Positions 24,424 to 37,624 of a stretch of DNA of 64,000 nucleotides are shown in pieces. Position numbers and translations under genes: made by a program. The notes beneath the pieces are model-generated. The model was not told where the DNA came from and did no database searches. It saw only the letters and a list, made by a program, of their open reading frames with translations. Origin of the DNA: Climacium dendroides (Eukaryota > Streptophyta > Bryopsida > Hypnales > Climaciaceae); NCBI GenBank assembly GCA_950106755.1, contig OX467090.1, forward strand, positions 9,609,489-9,673,488, in the 5' to 3' direction. Within the stretch, counting starts at the first letter, position 1; the number at the start of each line of letters is the position of its first letter.

Positions 24424-24800
24424 AAAAAAAAAGTGACATGTGTCATCTTGTGAATGGTTTGAGGTGACGTGGACCCATGAGAATCTGACGTGGAAACTCA
24501 ATTTCGGCACTCGGGTGCCAAACCAGACCTTCACTTACGGTTTTCGAACGAACTAATGGACGAGCTAAATAATGGACTTCTCCAACTAACTAGTTGGGTA
24601 CCCCGGCATTGAAAATACCCGTGGTTGCAACTTTGCATCTTACTACCCTACACACAGGTCAGATTTCGGTAGAAATGAAGTCGGGTTTTTTCGAAGAAAA
24701 AAAAAAGTGCCACATGTCATCTTGTGAATGGTGTGAGGTGACGTGGACCCCTTGAAAATCTGACGTGGAAATTCGACTTTGGCGGTCAGGTGGCGAATCA
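24424..24800 (+). repeat. Direct repeat of about 105 bp with TGACGTGG motifs
   Basis: 24424-24530 and 24697-24800 are close copies. Both have an A run, then TGTCATCTTGTGAATGG, GTGAGGTGACGTGGACCC, AATCTGACGTGGAAA and a CAGGTG/CGGGTG end. Each has two TGACGTGG elements, the core recognised by plant bZIP factors. No adjacent gene was found that they could serve. Confidence 0.8.
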
Positions 24801-25069
24801 GTGACCTTCAGGTATGGGATTGGCAACCCAGCCATTGAGAGGTTGGGGTCTTCAAGTCTGTGAATATGATCATGCAGCTGGCCATTCAAGCCCCATGTGC
24901 GGATAATTGTGTACGATGGATTTATTCCGTTCGTGCAATGGTTTGAGAACATCCGGTTGTGGCACACCACACTCTTTGGAGATGAGATATCATGGCGGCT
25001 TGAATGAATGTGCGTCCTCCTCGATCGGACAATTCTTCGAGCTCATGGTTGTTCAATAGCATCATATAA

Positions 25070-25136
25070 AAAAAAGAAAAGGAAAAAAAAAGAAAAGGAA
25101 AAAGGGAAAAAAAAAAAAAAAAAAGAGGAAAAAAAA
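25070..25136 (+). repeat. Homopurine tract, about 65 bases
   Basis: An almost pure A/G run (AAAAAGAAAAGG type), with the complementary homopyrimidine strand. Low-complexity; no coding meaning. Confidence 0.95.
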
Positions 25137-25139
25137 TCT

Positions 25140-28100
25140 TGCATAACATTCAATATGGTAGGAGTACCTATTCCTAATAACTTAAGCATTTCAGCCTATG
25201 CAACGTAGGAAAGTCATTGAGAAACCAAGCTCAATGTATGCAAACATAAAGATGAAGAAAAATGCAAATTAAAAAAAATAAAAAATAAATCTCTAAGACT
25301 GAATATTTTATTCAATATAAATGTGGATTTTGTTGATTGGACCCATAATAGTTTCAAAAAATAAAAAATAAAAAAACGTGAAAAATATTTTTAAAATATT
25401 TTTTTGAAGGGGTCTTGCATAACATTTAGTAGCCTTCATGCCCATTGAGCCTCTATGTGTCCATTTAGCTGCCGATAAAGTATTAGTGTTAGATGTGGAA
25501 TATTCTACATCATCTACTATTATAAAGCCAAGGTAGTAACACTGTATGTTGAGTTATTGAATGTTATGTTTTATCCTTGGTCTGCAATGGAATCTCTTTC
25601 CTTGAATCAATTGCTTCGTTTGTTTAAAGAAAACTCTTGATATTGTGCATAGTTAGTTGTGTGGGGATATCGTAATGACAAATTCTATGACAAAGGTAAT
25701 TAGCCTAACACCTATTGAAGTTCTAGATGTATACATGCATTCTTTGTTTTTTTATTGATACCTTAACTTCTCCTTGAAGTGTTACAAAGGGGGGGAAAAA
25801 AAGGTTTTATGAGTGGATGGATTTAAGCTTGAAATACCTTGGAGGCCCAAAAATGGGCCTTTAGATGACATTCAACAACTCAAGGAGACAATAAAAATAG
25901 TATTTCATTCAATTTTGGGGAACTTGGATGACCACTTTTGCAAGAAAGTAGTGTTACAAATTCTCTCTTTGTGGTATTGTTGACTTTTCTACATAGGAAG
26001 ATACTTAATCTACAGATCACCATGTAGTGTATTTTGGAAATTTTAAGCTCCTTGCTCTCAATATGAATTTGAGTGATAAAATCATCTTTTTGAATTTGAA
26101 GATAATGAATTGTAGTTTCTACTCCAACTTGAAAATTTAAAAAACTCCTTAATTTGAATATTTCATTGCAATTTGAACTTTGGATGTTGATTTTTGAATT
26201 ATAGATATACACAATAAATGTTTTTGCTCCATGATGCTCCATGACAAGGTATTCACCCATGGAGACATTTTTAAATTTTATGAGTTAATTTTGTATTTGA
26301 TATGAATTCTCTTCACTTTGTCCTCAAGAAAATCACAATAATTTCAAATTTTCATCAAAAAATCTGAAAATTTTATGAATGTTAAAAGACATGCTATTAC
26401 ATCTCTAAAAAATAAGAATTAAAAAAAAATTCAAGAATGAATAGTCACAACATAGGAATATATAGAGGGTAAGAATTTTGTAGTTCATTTTATGGTTACA
26501 AGCCCATCCCAATTTGGGCTTAACACCCTCAACCTTGTTGTCATAAAGCTTAGAATGGGTTTATATTTTGCAATTTTTTATACTTCATGAAGGAATGGCA
26601 TGCCATTCAAATGACACCAACTTGTTAGCTACCAAAGTATTTAGTATGTCATTTTTACATTCAAATTCTAAAATGTACACAACTAATATAATTTTGCCCA
26701 CAATGGGCTTGCTTTCACTTGGCCTACAATGGGTCACTTACCTTACTATGTTGTAGATTATGCACTGAAATTTACACCAAATACAAAAGGTGACTTTTGC
26801 CTATAATTTATGCCCCATTACATTCATTAGACACATAAAACTTAAAGTTTGCTACATTGAATGAAACAATGAAAGTTTGTTACATTCTTATGTTTTATTT
26901 AATATCTAAGGGTTCTTGTATTGAGTAGATGAATTACATATGTCTTTGAGAGTAGGAGCTACTAGAAATGGATGAAGTACATCTAAGTGTTTTAGAAAAG
27001 CAATTTTTGTTTATTTTTTAGTGATGTAACAAGTATCATCACTTAATGCTTCATGATTATAAGATCTATGTTTTTGCATGGGGTCCTTTTCTTTCCATTT
27101 CTACATAAATTGATTAAAACCTTACACAAAAATATCTAAATTCTTTGGGAGGTATAATTTGTTTTACACGAAAGGCTTCATATTTATATTCATCTTCCTA
27201 CTAGGGACTTTTAGGGTGAAGGAGACTCTTAAGATGAACTAGTAAGAATGAAGCCTAATAAGTATTGCCTCTATTCTAATACAAATATTGAGAATTTCCA
27301 ACAATTTAATATTTATTGCAATTGCAAGCTTTCTGTATTAAAATACAAATTACACAATTAATATTGAAAATTTTGTATTTTTATTTATTATTATGATCAT
27401 TTTAAAATTTATATTATAATTTATTTGTTGTTTCATTCCAACCTCATTTGGGTGGAAAACTCATATTATTCCAATATATACTTGCAAAAAATCAAAACTT
27501 GCAAAAAAAAAAATGTTCATTGCATACTACAAAAATCTAAATAAATATAGGACATTTAACATAGAAATCATTTGCTAAAGGTGTTTTTATTAAAGAATAA
27601 ACAATGCTTACTAAAGAAAATGTCATATAATTTTCCTTTGCTAATTTAGTACTTTAAAAAAACAGTCAAATTAAATGAATTTTTTTCATGATATTTCCCA
27701 ATTTATTAGATGGGTTCCCACATTCATGTGTTTGTATTTGTATATACTTTGTCAAGCTCAAATTTGTTTTAGCATAGGGTATGCTTATTGTCATATGCTA
27801 ATCTTGAGTTATTCACACCAATACTTTGTTCAAAGCTTGTATCAATAGTTCATCTAAGAACCCTAGAAATCACTCAATCTTGACATACATAGCAAAATAG
27901 TGACAAATTGAAGTTAGCAAAATTCACTTTGTCTTTACTTACAGATCTTAAATTGGTTGTTTCCTTAAAGCTTTGACTAATTACATACTTGCAAATGTTT
28001 AATCCAAAAGCTTGTGTCTTTAAACACTAACTTTTGACTAGAATTATATTGAAAGGAACCCTAGCACCATAAAATTCTAGCTATAGTACTTGCTTCTACT

Positions 28101-28859
28101 TCATTTTGCTATTAACAGTTTGACTTTGAATAGAGTAACCACTTGGGGTATAACAATTAATTCAATATCTTTATTTCTTTCAAATTTGTGGTGTACACTT
28201 ATTTTTTCAAAACTAGTATAGATTTTCATTGTCAATAAATAACAAATTGTTTTATGCAACAAAAAATAAAATCAACATCTTATTTTATATGAATGAAATG
28301 ATCATATTGAAATTGGAACTAATATTTGGTTATTTCACTATAGGATGATTTCTGAGGGGATAAATATTTTTATTTGGTTGATGATCCATTGCATTGTTCA
28401 AATGGTGCACATTTGGCATGATTTATAGAACTGTCCCTAATAAATTCTTCATTAATATTGGTCCTAAAACCAACTTGTGTTATTCTTGTCCTTGCTATAT
28501 TTTAGGGGGAAAAACATTTGGACTATGATCAAGGACCTCAATCAACTTTGTCTTTTCAAATATTTTTTTTATGGACTACCCACCCATTAAAAGGCTATGT
28601 TATAATTTAGTATTGTAATTGTTTATAGAATAATTTAATAAAAAATCATTGAAAAAGCACCAATGTTAAAGGTGTAGGAGACCATGGTTACCCATTAAAG
28701 GCTAAAAAGTTCCAACTTCGGATGCAACATTTTGTTGTTAGTATTTGACATAAGGTGAACCAACTGCAATTGCCATCACCCTTCACAATTCTACTCTCAT
28801 GTCATTGTAGTGTACATTCTTCCTTAGAAATGAACATCATGAATATACAAGGATGGGCT
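25140..28859. other. Gene-poor AT-rich DNA
   Basis: No gene recognised. The longest open frame (25880-26260, minus, 126 codons) has AT-driven codon use and no family resemblance, so I do not call it. Confidence 0.5.
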
Positions 28860-28861
28860 CA

Positions 28862-29048
28862 AGAAGGGTGGCAAGAATAGGCCAAATGTGCCATTGACCC
28901 CAAAGCACCATCTTCACTCTAATGTACATCTCTAAATCAACTAATGTACTTACTAACCTATGTGGAAGAAAATATTTTAGAAACAAACTTTATTCCTTTA
29001 TATTTTTGCATACAGTATGCAAATGTCATGTTCTTTGGTTCATTGGAG
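28862..29048 (-). repeat. Family C repeat, copy 2 (reverse)
   Basis: The reverse complement matches the family C block order (CCAAAGAACATGACATTTGC, CATACTGTATGCAAAA, CCACATAGGT, AGAGATGTACATTAG, GGCACATTTGG). It is followed after about 100 bp by a family B copy in the opposite orientation. The same head-to-head C/B order, reversed, occurs at 45712-46327. Confidence 0.65.
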
Positions 29049-29151
29049 CCTCTTTGCACTTGCCAACGAGAAAATCAATGGAAATTCAACCATTTTAATA
29101 ATAGTAATAATAATGGCTAGGTACATTATCAAAATGTGGTGGATTGGGGGA

Positions 29152-29456
29152 TAAGGTAGGAAGTTCTAAAAGCACACAAGCTCTAAAATTGCCCACCTCT
29201 TCAAAATTAATGTATACTATTTGTACAAACAATGTACATTTGAGGAGGTGGGCAATTTCAAACCTATATGTTGTTTCTACTTCAAAATTTTATAACTAAT
29301 TCCACAAAGCTCCGAAAACTATGAAACAGCTTGGGATAGATGCCAATTCCACTTGTCTTTCAAGGAAAATTTACTGAAAATATTTCCAAGTAGCTTCACC
29401 TCCCCAAAATTCAGCTTCAGCTATTAAATGGGTGATTTATGGATCTCCTAACCTTA
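29152..29456 (+). mobile_element. Family B MITE-like element, copy 1
   Basis: About 305 bp. It begins TAAGGTAGGAAGTTCTAAAA and ends TCTCCTAACCTTA, so the termini are imperfect inverted repeats with TA at both borders. Inside is a fold-back: AATTGCCCACCTC and its partner GAGGTGGGCAATT. Then come conserved blocks ACAAAGCTCC, ATGCCAATTCCACTTG and TCTTTCAAGGAAAATTTACT. Non-coding. Confidence 0.7.
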
Positions 29457-29689
29457 TTACCCACCTTCGAAGGTGTCCACCATGATAAATTATGTTGAAC
29501 AGGAAGCATGAAAAGAACATCCATTTGGCACCAGTATAGTAAGTACCAGAATTAATGCTTGGCTAGTACAATTCAGTATTAATTCCTAAAATTGAAGATG
29601 ATACTGTTATTTCTAGAAATACGGTAGTACTTCAGAAATAGTGTGGCAAGTCTTCTTCACTGCTGATGGTCCCAAGCACCTGCCCAGCA

Positions 29690-29965
29690 GGACTTTTTTT
29701 CTTTTTCTGGCTTTCTTGTGCTAGATCACACCAGAAAAAAATAATTTGGCTAAAAAATGGCAAAAAAAACATGAAGTTTTTCGCTAGAAAATTTTGAATT
29801 AAAAAAGAAAAAGACTTGGATAAAATCGTCAAATTATGGATGAAAATAGAATTAGAGACATGTATTATGTACAAATCTGATATTTTCTATCAAATAGGTG
29901 GATGAATGTTGAAATTTGGAGCACCACCATAACATTTTCTATTGCCACTTTGGCACTTCATAAAA
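29690..29965 (-). repeat. Repeat D, reverse arm
   Basis: The reverse complement aligns with 31378-31655 at moderate identity. Shared blocks: GTGGTGCTCCAAATTTCAAC, ATTCATCCAC, ATAGAAAATATCA, TTTTGCCATTTT. The two arms are inverted around a 1.4-kb spacer. Confidence 0.6.
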
Positions 29966-31377
29966 AATGGAAAAAAAACACACAAAAAAAATTGTTGTTC
30001 AGCAATGGCTGGGATGATCACCCGTGATTTTCATCAAACATTCCATGTTCCCAGCTTTCATAATGATAGCAAACAAGCAGTTACATTCATGACTCATGAC
30101 TTAGAATGTTACAATGATAGAAGCTCCCAATAATAAATGAAAGATGCACAATATGTTTTACTAAATCTATGGGTTAGAATTTTAGAATGACACATCATAT
30201 TACTAAAATCATAAGGTCTTTTGTAATATCACAAATGCTACCATTAATACTATGACTGATACATGTGTTTATAGGTGTTCCCATGACATGTTCCCTATAA
30301 AGTCCTTTGATGTTTCCAACAAGTGTATATTATACGCCCATCAAATACAAGGAAAAAATACAGCTGATAGTCATATTTGCAATCATATTTTTTCCCAAAA
30401 TTTTGGCATCCCAAAATATGAGTGTAAGCAGTTACTAGTCACCCTAGTTACATTTTCCTAGTCATAAAATATAATTTTTGTTTTAGTGCTTTTATTAAAT
30501 GTTTATACATTAACAAATGAAAACTTTATTGCAAGGTAATAAGTCCAAAACCAAATGAAAACTCTTTGATTGTTGTCATTGGAAAGAAGCAGCTATGCTA
30601 TGAAAAACTTTTGTCTCTATAATACTTTCTCCCTGCTTAAGTATGGTATCTACTCAAGTTTTCTTTGGGTAGCTTTTTGTTGAAGCAAAGTCTTGAAGCT
30701 TTTTCAATAAGAATTAATTGAAGTACATTTTTTACAACATTCACCATTCATTCAATAGGGAGAAATTGACCTTTTGGTTTTTACAAATACAAATACATTT
30801 TAGGTTACATAACCACCAATATCGTTGATAAAAAAACACCGACTTCTAGTTTTTTAAAATATTGTAAGTATCTTTTGTATTTTGGGAATCTATTTTTGTT
30901 GATTATGGTTGAAAAAAAGCATCTTCAAGTTAGGAAAAATGGATATTTTATTTTATTTTGTTGAATTCTTTTATTACTTTTTTAAAATGAAATTCCAAAG
31001 TATCTTTTTCTTGCATTTTTCATCACTCTTTTTTTGTGCTTAAGTTTAAAAATACTATACATATCTAATTTAAGGAAGGACCACCCATTCTTGAGTAGAG
31101 ATCTATACCCAACTTGTAGAGTCTAGTTATTTTCAACCAAGGTTGGAACAAATTTCCAACTACATCTTGGAATGTGTTTTTTTTCCTTCTTTTCAAAATT
31201 GGGACTAGTAGTGAATAAGTAGGAAGTAATGAGTGGGAATGTAGTTCTTGAATGATCAAAATTGGAAAAGTCTATAGATTAGACAAGGGTCTAGACCAAC
31301 TTTTGGCTTTCAATATTCATAGCAATTTTAGTTCAAGCAATAAAGTTACCAAATTTTTGGTAGTCTCTATCAGGGCA
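29966..31377. other. Spacer between inverted D arms
   Basis: AT-rich, with no open frame over about 70 codons and no transposase motif. It holds the 30185-30255 repeat shared with 20944-21010. Confidence 0.45.
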
Positions 31378-31655
31378 TTTTTTTCCATTTTTTAAGAAGT
31401 GCTGAAGGGGCAATATAAAATGTTATAGTGGTGCTCCAAATTTCAACATTCATCCACATATTGAATAGAAAATATCACATTAGCATACATGTCTATAATT
31501 CGGTTTTCATCCACAACTTGGCGATTTCATCCAAAGTTTTTCTTATACCAAAGTTTTTTGGCATTTCCATCCAAGTTTCTAAGCATTTTTTTGCCATTTT
31601 CTAGCCAATTTGTTTTTCAATGCAATGTAGCACTTGAAAGCCAAAAAAAAAATCC
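31378..31655 (+). repeat. Repeat D, forward arm
   Basis: Partner of 29690-29965 in opposite orientation, immediately followed by a family B copy. The two arms could form a fold-back structure of about 2.3 kb. Confidence 0.6.
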
Positions 31656-31671
31656 CAAATCACCTTGCACT

Positions 31672-32010
31672 AAAGTAACAAGCTCTAAAATCGCTTGGGC
31701 TCCAAAATCACCCACCTCCTCAACACGTACACTATGTGTACATGTTCCTTTTTCATAGCCTTCAACAATGTACAAGCGATGTACATTTTAAAAGGTGGGC
31801 GATTTCAGACCCCTATGCCATTTCAACTTCAAAATTTCACAACAAATTCCACAAAGCTCCAAAAAACATGAAACGACTTGGGTTAGATGCCAATTCCACC
31901 TGTCTTTCAAGGAAAATTTACTAAAAAAATATATATATTTCAACAAGCTTCACATCCCCCAAATTAAATTCCATCTCTTCGGTGGCCGATTTCTGGACCT
32001 GTTCCCTGTT
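31672..32010 (+). mobile_element. Family B MITE-like element, copy 2
   Basis: Carries the fold-back (a CACCCACCTCCTCAA arm and an AAAAGGTGGGCGATTT arm around a GTACAT-rich loop), the ACAAAGCTCC block and CCAATTCCACCTGTCTTTCA. It ends TTTCTGGACCTGTTCC. The terminal inverted repeats are decayed in this copy. Confidence 0.65.
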
Positions 32011-35000
32011 CCCCCTTTACTCTAGATCATGTCCACAGTTGCTTATCTTATTTGATTGGTTATGGGTGGCTCCACCTTAACCCATGCAGAGTCTGTAATA
32101 AAAAGAAAAAGAAAAAGAAAAAGAGGTGACAAATTTAGTTCAGTTCCAAGTATAGTTTGCAATGAGAACAAAACACTTGTCTGCCCATGCAGAATCACTT
32201 GAACTTACTTGCAAAAAGGTTTTGGGGGGAGTAAGTTAAGTTACAATATTTGTAACACCTCACCCAAATTTACACAGTCAACAAAATGCTGCTGCTCAGT
32301 TGCACCTCCAAACTGAATAGGGTGTCTTTGCAAATAGTCTTCCCAGTAATAAATAAATGGCATAGACGCACAGTTGAGTGGCATATAGTTACACTGTTTT
32401 TGACAGTTGAACAAATGACTCAAATAAACTAACCAAGCATTTGCAGAGCTTTACACTTAAAGTAAACCTAACTCAAGTATTCAATAGCCGGGTATCTCGA
32501 ACTCTGAAAGAGTTTGAATGAACTATTATATTATGATATTATGATATTATGATATTACTTATATGATGCATTTGGAATTTTTACAAAAAACAAAAGAAAC
32601 AATATATATATGTGGATACGCAATTACATTGGAAAAAAATATGATTATTAATATGTTAAGCATATACATAATTTAATGTGGGTGCATCTTTGAAGCATTT
32701 TAATTTAGATATACTCAAATTTATTAACTGAAGGCTCGACTACCTTTATTACAACCATGATTTATCAACTGAAGGAGGCATTCCACAAGGGCAGTTGTAG
32801 GTTTATTTTATTTTATTTTATTTTTTAAAGCCAGAGTTTATTTTAAGAGAACTAAGAACAAATGGTGGAAAGCCGAGGGTAGAGCCCTAGAAAAAAAGAA
32901 AAAAAAAAAGGTTCAACAACCATGAAGTCACAAAGAATACTACTTTATACTATGGTCCCACAAGTGGTTTTTTCTAAAATGTCAAGTAATGACCCTATCT
33001 TGCCTAGTCTCAAAGAATGGGATGTAGAGCCGGGTGTTTTGGTTGTAAGCTTATTGGTAACACTTCAAGAAAACATTACTTGATAAAATTGAGGGAAATG
33101 GGGAATCTAAGTTAAGGACTTTTATTTTAGCCTTGGGATTGAAGTTGAATCATTGGATTGAAATCATGGATTCATTTGCAAATAGAAGTTTTTTGTTAGT
33201 GCACATTCTTTGCATCTAAAAATCTAGATGTCTTTTATATGAGGATCAATATTCTATATCTTCCATATATAACTATTCATTAGTTGTAAAGGATTTCCAC
33301 TTAACTTTAAGAGAATCCATATATATTTATACATATCTAAAAAAAATGCTTCCTAAAAGACAAGATAGCCTAACTTCCCTAGCTCATACAATGGACAATA
33401 TTTGTTTTGAACAAATCTTGCATATATCTCTAATAATGTTTTAGAGACATCTATACATGGATATATATAATAATTGGAGTCAAAATTTTGGTCACAATAT
33501 CATCTAGTGAATTCAATGAGTGGGAAAAGAGTTATCCTCCTTGAATGAGTTTAATTTCTTTACCAAGTTTGGTGAAGGAAATATGATTATCCATTCACAG
33601 CATTCCTTTAGCAAGGGGTCCCTACTTTGACTCCCTTTAAAGATATGCGTGGTTTAATTGAAAGAAAAGAATTTGAGCTATTGCCATGATTATAGAATGC
33701 TTGTCCCTCTAATTGCTCAATCTACTTTTGTCAACTAACTTGGTCACAATACTACCCAACCTATTTCCAAGTGTCTATTTAGGAGAAAAGATTTTTTAGG
33801 CCATCAATCCAAACTTTAACCCTTAAATATTGACATGGAATTTTGTTATGAAAAGAAGAGGTCTTCTACAATAACTTAGCTTGATGTTTCTAATGAGTGC
33901 TTTTGCTATTTCTTAAGCCAATGATTCACATGGAAATGAAAAGGAATGATTTTCAAGGTCGCTAGTTTGTCTTTTAAGGGTTAAAATGTCTTTTAATCCC
34001 TAAATTCTCCAAAATTCATAAATTGAATGTTGAACTTGGTGCTTCAAAGTGATGTTTTATCCAAATAACTTTAGATTCATCCCAAGTCTCTTTATTCTTA
34101 AATCTTAAAAAATATTTTATTCAAATTGAAACAAATAATATATTTGTAGTAAATAAAACTTTGAAAAATTTCAAAAAATAATTTGGGACTTAAAAGGGTG
34201 AAGGATTTTTAGAGTCCAAATCCAAAAAATCATAAATTGTCCTATGTATTGTAGTGTAGTTTATTTATGTAGGTTAAAAATATAACTTATACTAAATTTA
34301 TGTTCTACAATTTTTTCTTGTCCATTACAAGAAGGATTTTTTGTAATCTCAAGTCCTTAGTCTATATTTTTCATATTTTTAAAATTCCAAGTCACTAGCT
34401 GACAACTTTAATTAATTTATTAATTAGGGAATGCCCAATTTGACCAACATGTACAATATATAACTTCAAGAATGTGTTTTGGAACTACAATGTAAGGCAA
34501 AAGGACCTAATCACAACATGTTTAGTTCTCCAACACCTAAAAAACAACCTTAAAGGAACACTTCCATGACTCAAATCCAACACAATTTTTGAGAAGCCCT
34601 CAATGAGAGGTGAAGAGTTTTTTGAAACAACCAATGAAAGTTGAGACATTTTGTACATCAAGGGTGTGGTCCATTCAAAGTGAGTCTATTGTTAAGTATA
34701 GGCTACCCTTATATTTTCAACTTTTGAAATTTCTACCAGATGATCAAAGAATTATAAAACCACTTAGTTCACATTTTTTTTTTTGAGGAATTCACTAATA
34801 TTCTCATCAAGTGTTTTTGATCATTTGACCTTTGAGGTAGTAGGTGGGATTAGAAAAAGTGTCGCTCTTGGGTGTTGTGTACCTTATTCCAAACACAATT
34901 TTTTTGTTAATTAATTAAATTGAATGATTCATACTTACAAGGCATTCTTTTGTTAGTTTTTTCTTTCCCCCAAAGGAAATTGGAAGTGAAGGCCGTGTAA

Positions 35001-35614
35001 TTCACGGAGTTGTCTTTAGGAGACTGTTATGCGCACGTGTGATGATTTTCTTTATCTGGATTCCATCTTTTACTTCTTGCACCGAATGGTAGAGCTGAGA
35101 TCCCCAAATTCTGAAATCTTCTCAGGATGAACATTCCTAATCATACGCAAAAGTCAAAGTCTACCAAATAATGGAATGAGGGAGTCTATCATTCAGAAAT
35201 CCACTCTCCTGTGAATCTACCAAATCAATTATCCAAGAAGGTCAAACCCTTCCTAAAATCTACCAAAAAATCCGTAACTCATGGAAGGCATCGCAAAACC
35301 CTATTCTGCACTTCTGAATATCTACCAATTTAGGACCAAGAAATCTAATGGAAAGAGACATACACGAATGCCCCACCAGCAAAATCTACCCAAATCTGAA
35401 AATTGAGTAAAGGCTCTGCGAAATCTGCAATGTCTCCTTTCGAGATATCTACTAAAATCGAACTTGTAAGGCCTGAAATCAATAAAAGAACCATCATGCC
35501 CAAAATGTATATAATTAGAATATTTTGAAATCTACCTTATAGTAAAAGTGAGTAATCTACATTATTAGGATGATTTTAAATCTAAGTAATTTGAGAAGTT
35601 TGGAATCTAGAAAA
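32011..35614. other. Gene-poor AT-rich DNA upstream of the translocator gene
   Basis: Holds short simple repeats, an AAAAAG run at about 32098-32125 and ATTATGAT units at 32526-32560. A block at 33850-34000 is weakly like 13090-13240. From about 35050 the DNA becomes less AT-rich. No gene recognised. Confidence 0.45.
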
Positions 35615-35622
35615 TATAAATA
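35615..35622 (+). promoter_or_regulatory. TATA box for the translocator gene
   Basis: TATAAATA stands exactly where AT-rich DNA gives way to GC-rich leader. A start of transcription about 30 bases downstream, near 35650, would fit. Confidence 0.5.
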
Positions 35623-35649
35623 TTTCTGGAAGTCGCGGAAACCCTGTTG

Positions 35650-36562
35650 TGGAGAGAGCGCTTGCACCTTGGGCGTGCTCCTGCAGAGAGAGCCAGGTCG
35701 TTGTCGATGCCTCCGTTGCCTCGAAAGCTTCAACTTTTGTACATCCCGGAGCCTCGCTCTCGTCCGCCGATGTCGCATTGAGAACCGCAACAGGCGGATT
35801 CACGGCAAGCAACAGAAAGCCAGCAAGCATTTCCACGAAGTCTTCAGTTTTTCCCGGAGGTGTCTGTAGCAATTTCAAGGTTGGTTTCGCCATCTTCCAT
35901 TTGAAAGCGAAAAAAACTGAGCTCTCTCGCACCATCAGGGTTTCGCAACATCCCCTGTTTCGAAGCTCCGGTGGATGTTGATGCCAAGGTTCGGAAGTCG
36001 TCGTCGTCGCGAGAAGATAGCGCGTTTCTTTGCCGACACTCGTCATTGTTTGTAGTTTTTGAAGTCTTCTTTTTCCACGCGGAGTTTCCTGTTTTGGGGT
36101 TGCCACTGTTCGGATTGGTGGTCGTGTCAGATCTGCGTCGGTAGCCTCCCCTACTTACTTTTCTGAGGGCGTGAGTTTTGGGTTTCATGTTTGAAACACG
36201 GTTTTGTCGTTCGATTTGAGCTTCGAAATCTCGTCGAGCCGCAGGATTGTCCCGGTTTTGCAATGTGGGGGACGTGGAGTTCAATGTGGCCCCGAGAGAA
36301 TAAGTACCTTTGCTTTTGCCTTTGAGCTTTGGAGCTTTTCCTTTTGCGTCCAGTGGTAAGTTCTATATTCTTGGGAAGTGGAGCTCACATTGTGCGCGTT
36401 TGGCAATCTTCAGGTCGGCGTTCTCTCTCGTGAGAGTGAGCGCGACTTTCTTCTTCGTGGCGTTTTTGCTGGATTGATAGAAGGTGAAACAGTCGTCAAC
36501 ATTGTAGTCACCTCTCCCGACTGGAGTTGAATCGGACCAAACCCTAACTCGGTTTGTTCGCG
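35650..36562 (+). other. Long GC-rich 5' leader of the translocator gene
   Basis: About 910 bases of GC-rich DNA between the TATA box and the start codon. It contains upstream ATGs (for example a 24-codon frame at 35707-35781) and possible splice signals, including GTAAGT at about 36356. A 5' leader intron is likely but its borders are uncertain. Minus-strand open frames here show no family resemblance. ACCCTAAC telo-box-like sequence lies at 36541. Confidence 0.5.
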
Positions 36563-37624
36563 ATGGCGCGGGGCGGGACGAGCTCCGGTCTGAACTCCGG
36601 CGTTCTGAAGAAGGTGCTTCTCAGCTATACTTACGTCGGCATATGGATCTTCCTCAGCTTCTCCGTGATCATCTTCAACAAATACATTCTCGACCGAAAG
36701 ATGTACAACTGGCCGTACCCTCTTTCTCTCACCCTGATTCACATGGGCTTCTCCTCCGGCCTAGCTTTCCTCCTGGTTCGCGTCTTCAAGCTCGTTGAGC
36801 CTTGCGCTTCCATGACCCGTGAGCTTTACTTCCGTTCCATCGTCCCCATAGGCCTCCTCTTCTCCCTCTCTCTCTGGTTCTCAAACTCCGCCTACATCTA
36901 CCTCAGCGTCTCCTTCATCCAGATGCTGAAAGCGCTTATGCCTGTGGCTGTTTACTCTTTGGGAGTGATTTTCAAGAAGGACGTCTTCAGCTCCCAGACC
37001 ATGACCAACATGGTGACGATCTCTATCGGCGTGGCCATAGCCGCGTACGGGGAAGCTCGCTTCAACCTCTGGGGCGTCACTTTGCAACTCAGCGCAGTGT
37101 GTGTGGAAGCGCTTCGGTTGGTGTTGATCCAAATTCTGCTCAACTCGCGAGGAATCTCACTTAACCCCATCACCACGTTGTACTACGTCGCGCCCGCGTG
37201 CTTCATCTTCCTCTCCTTGCCGTGGTTTCTTATTGAGTATCCCAAGCTTCTCGAGGTTTCGACTTTCCAAATCGATTTCCTCACGTTCGGGTTGAACTCC
37301 ATGATTGCGTTTCTGCTCAACATCTCCGTGTTCGTGTTGGTCGGGAAAACTTCCGCGCTCACCATGAACGTCGCGGGCGTGGTGAAGGACTGGCTGTTGA
37401 TTGCATTCTCGTGGTCTGTGATCATGGACAAAGTTACAATTGTGAATCTTCTGGGGTACGGGATTGCTTTTGTTGCGGTTTGTTACTACAATTACGCCAA
37501 GCTGCAGGCCATGAAGGCGAAGGAGCAGCAGAAGGGAGGCGATGAGGAGAATCTGAGGTTGTTGGATTCAAAGCTGGACCGGATGGAGGAAGCGGCTCCG
37601 GCCACGCACAAGAATGGAGCTTAG
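36563..37624 (+). CDS. Nucleotide-sugar/triose-phosphate translocator family protein, intronless
   Basis: A 353-residue membrane protein of the TPT/NST family, close to the Arabidopsis At2g25520/At5g25400 group annotated as probable sugar-phosphate translocators; that group is also intronless, so the single exon is normal. About ten hydrophobic spans can be read between residues 14 and 312. Family blocks: [19 protein letters not shown] at 35-53, [20 protein letters not shown] at 108-127, [11 protein letters not shown] at 161-171, [12 protein letters not shown] at 200-211, and [20 protein letters not shown] at 261-280, the substrate-site lysine region. The C-terminal tail is charged and cytosolic in type. 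The substrate is not known for this subgroup; Golgi location is inferred from relatives. I started at ATG 36563; an in-frame TTG nine bases upstream is not a plausible start. Confidence 0.95.
   Translation: MARGGTSSGLNSGVLKKVLLSYTYVGIWIFLSFSVIIFNKYILDRKMYNWPYPLSLTLIHMGFSSGLAFLLVRVFKLVEPCASMTRELYFRSIVPIGLLFSLSLWFSNSAYIYLSVSFIQMLKALMPVAVYSLGVIFKKDVFSSQTMTNMVTISIGVAIAAYGEARFNLWGVTLQLSAVCVEALRLVLIQILLNSRGISLNPITTLYYVAPACFIFLSLPWFLIEYPKLLEVSTFQIDFLTFGLNSMIAFLLNISVFVLVGKTSALTMNVAGVVKDWLLIAFSWSVIMDKVTIVNLLGYGIAFVAVCYYNYAKLQAMKAKEQQKGGDEENLRLLDSKLDRMEEAAPATHKNGA

Noticed and set aside
25880..26260. 126-codon minus-strand open frame in the gene desert
   Set aside because: AT-driven residue content, no domain, and no promoter or splice context.
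35582..36284. Minus-strand open frames of 146-174 codons upstream of the translocator gene
   Set aside because: They lie in the GC-rich leader of the plus-strand gene, have low-complexity composition and no recognisable domain.
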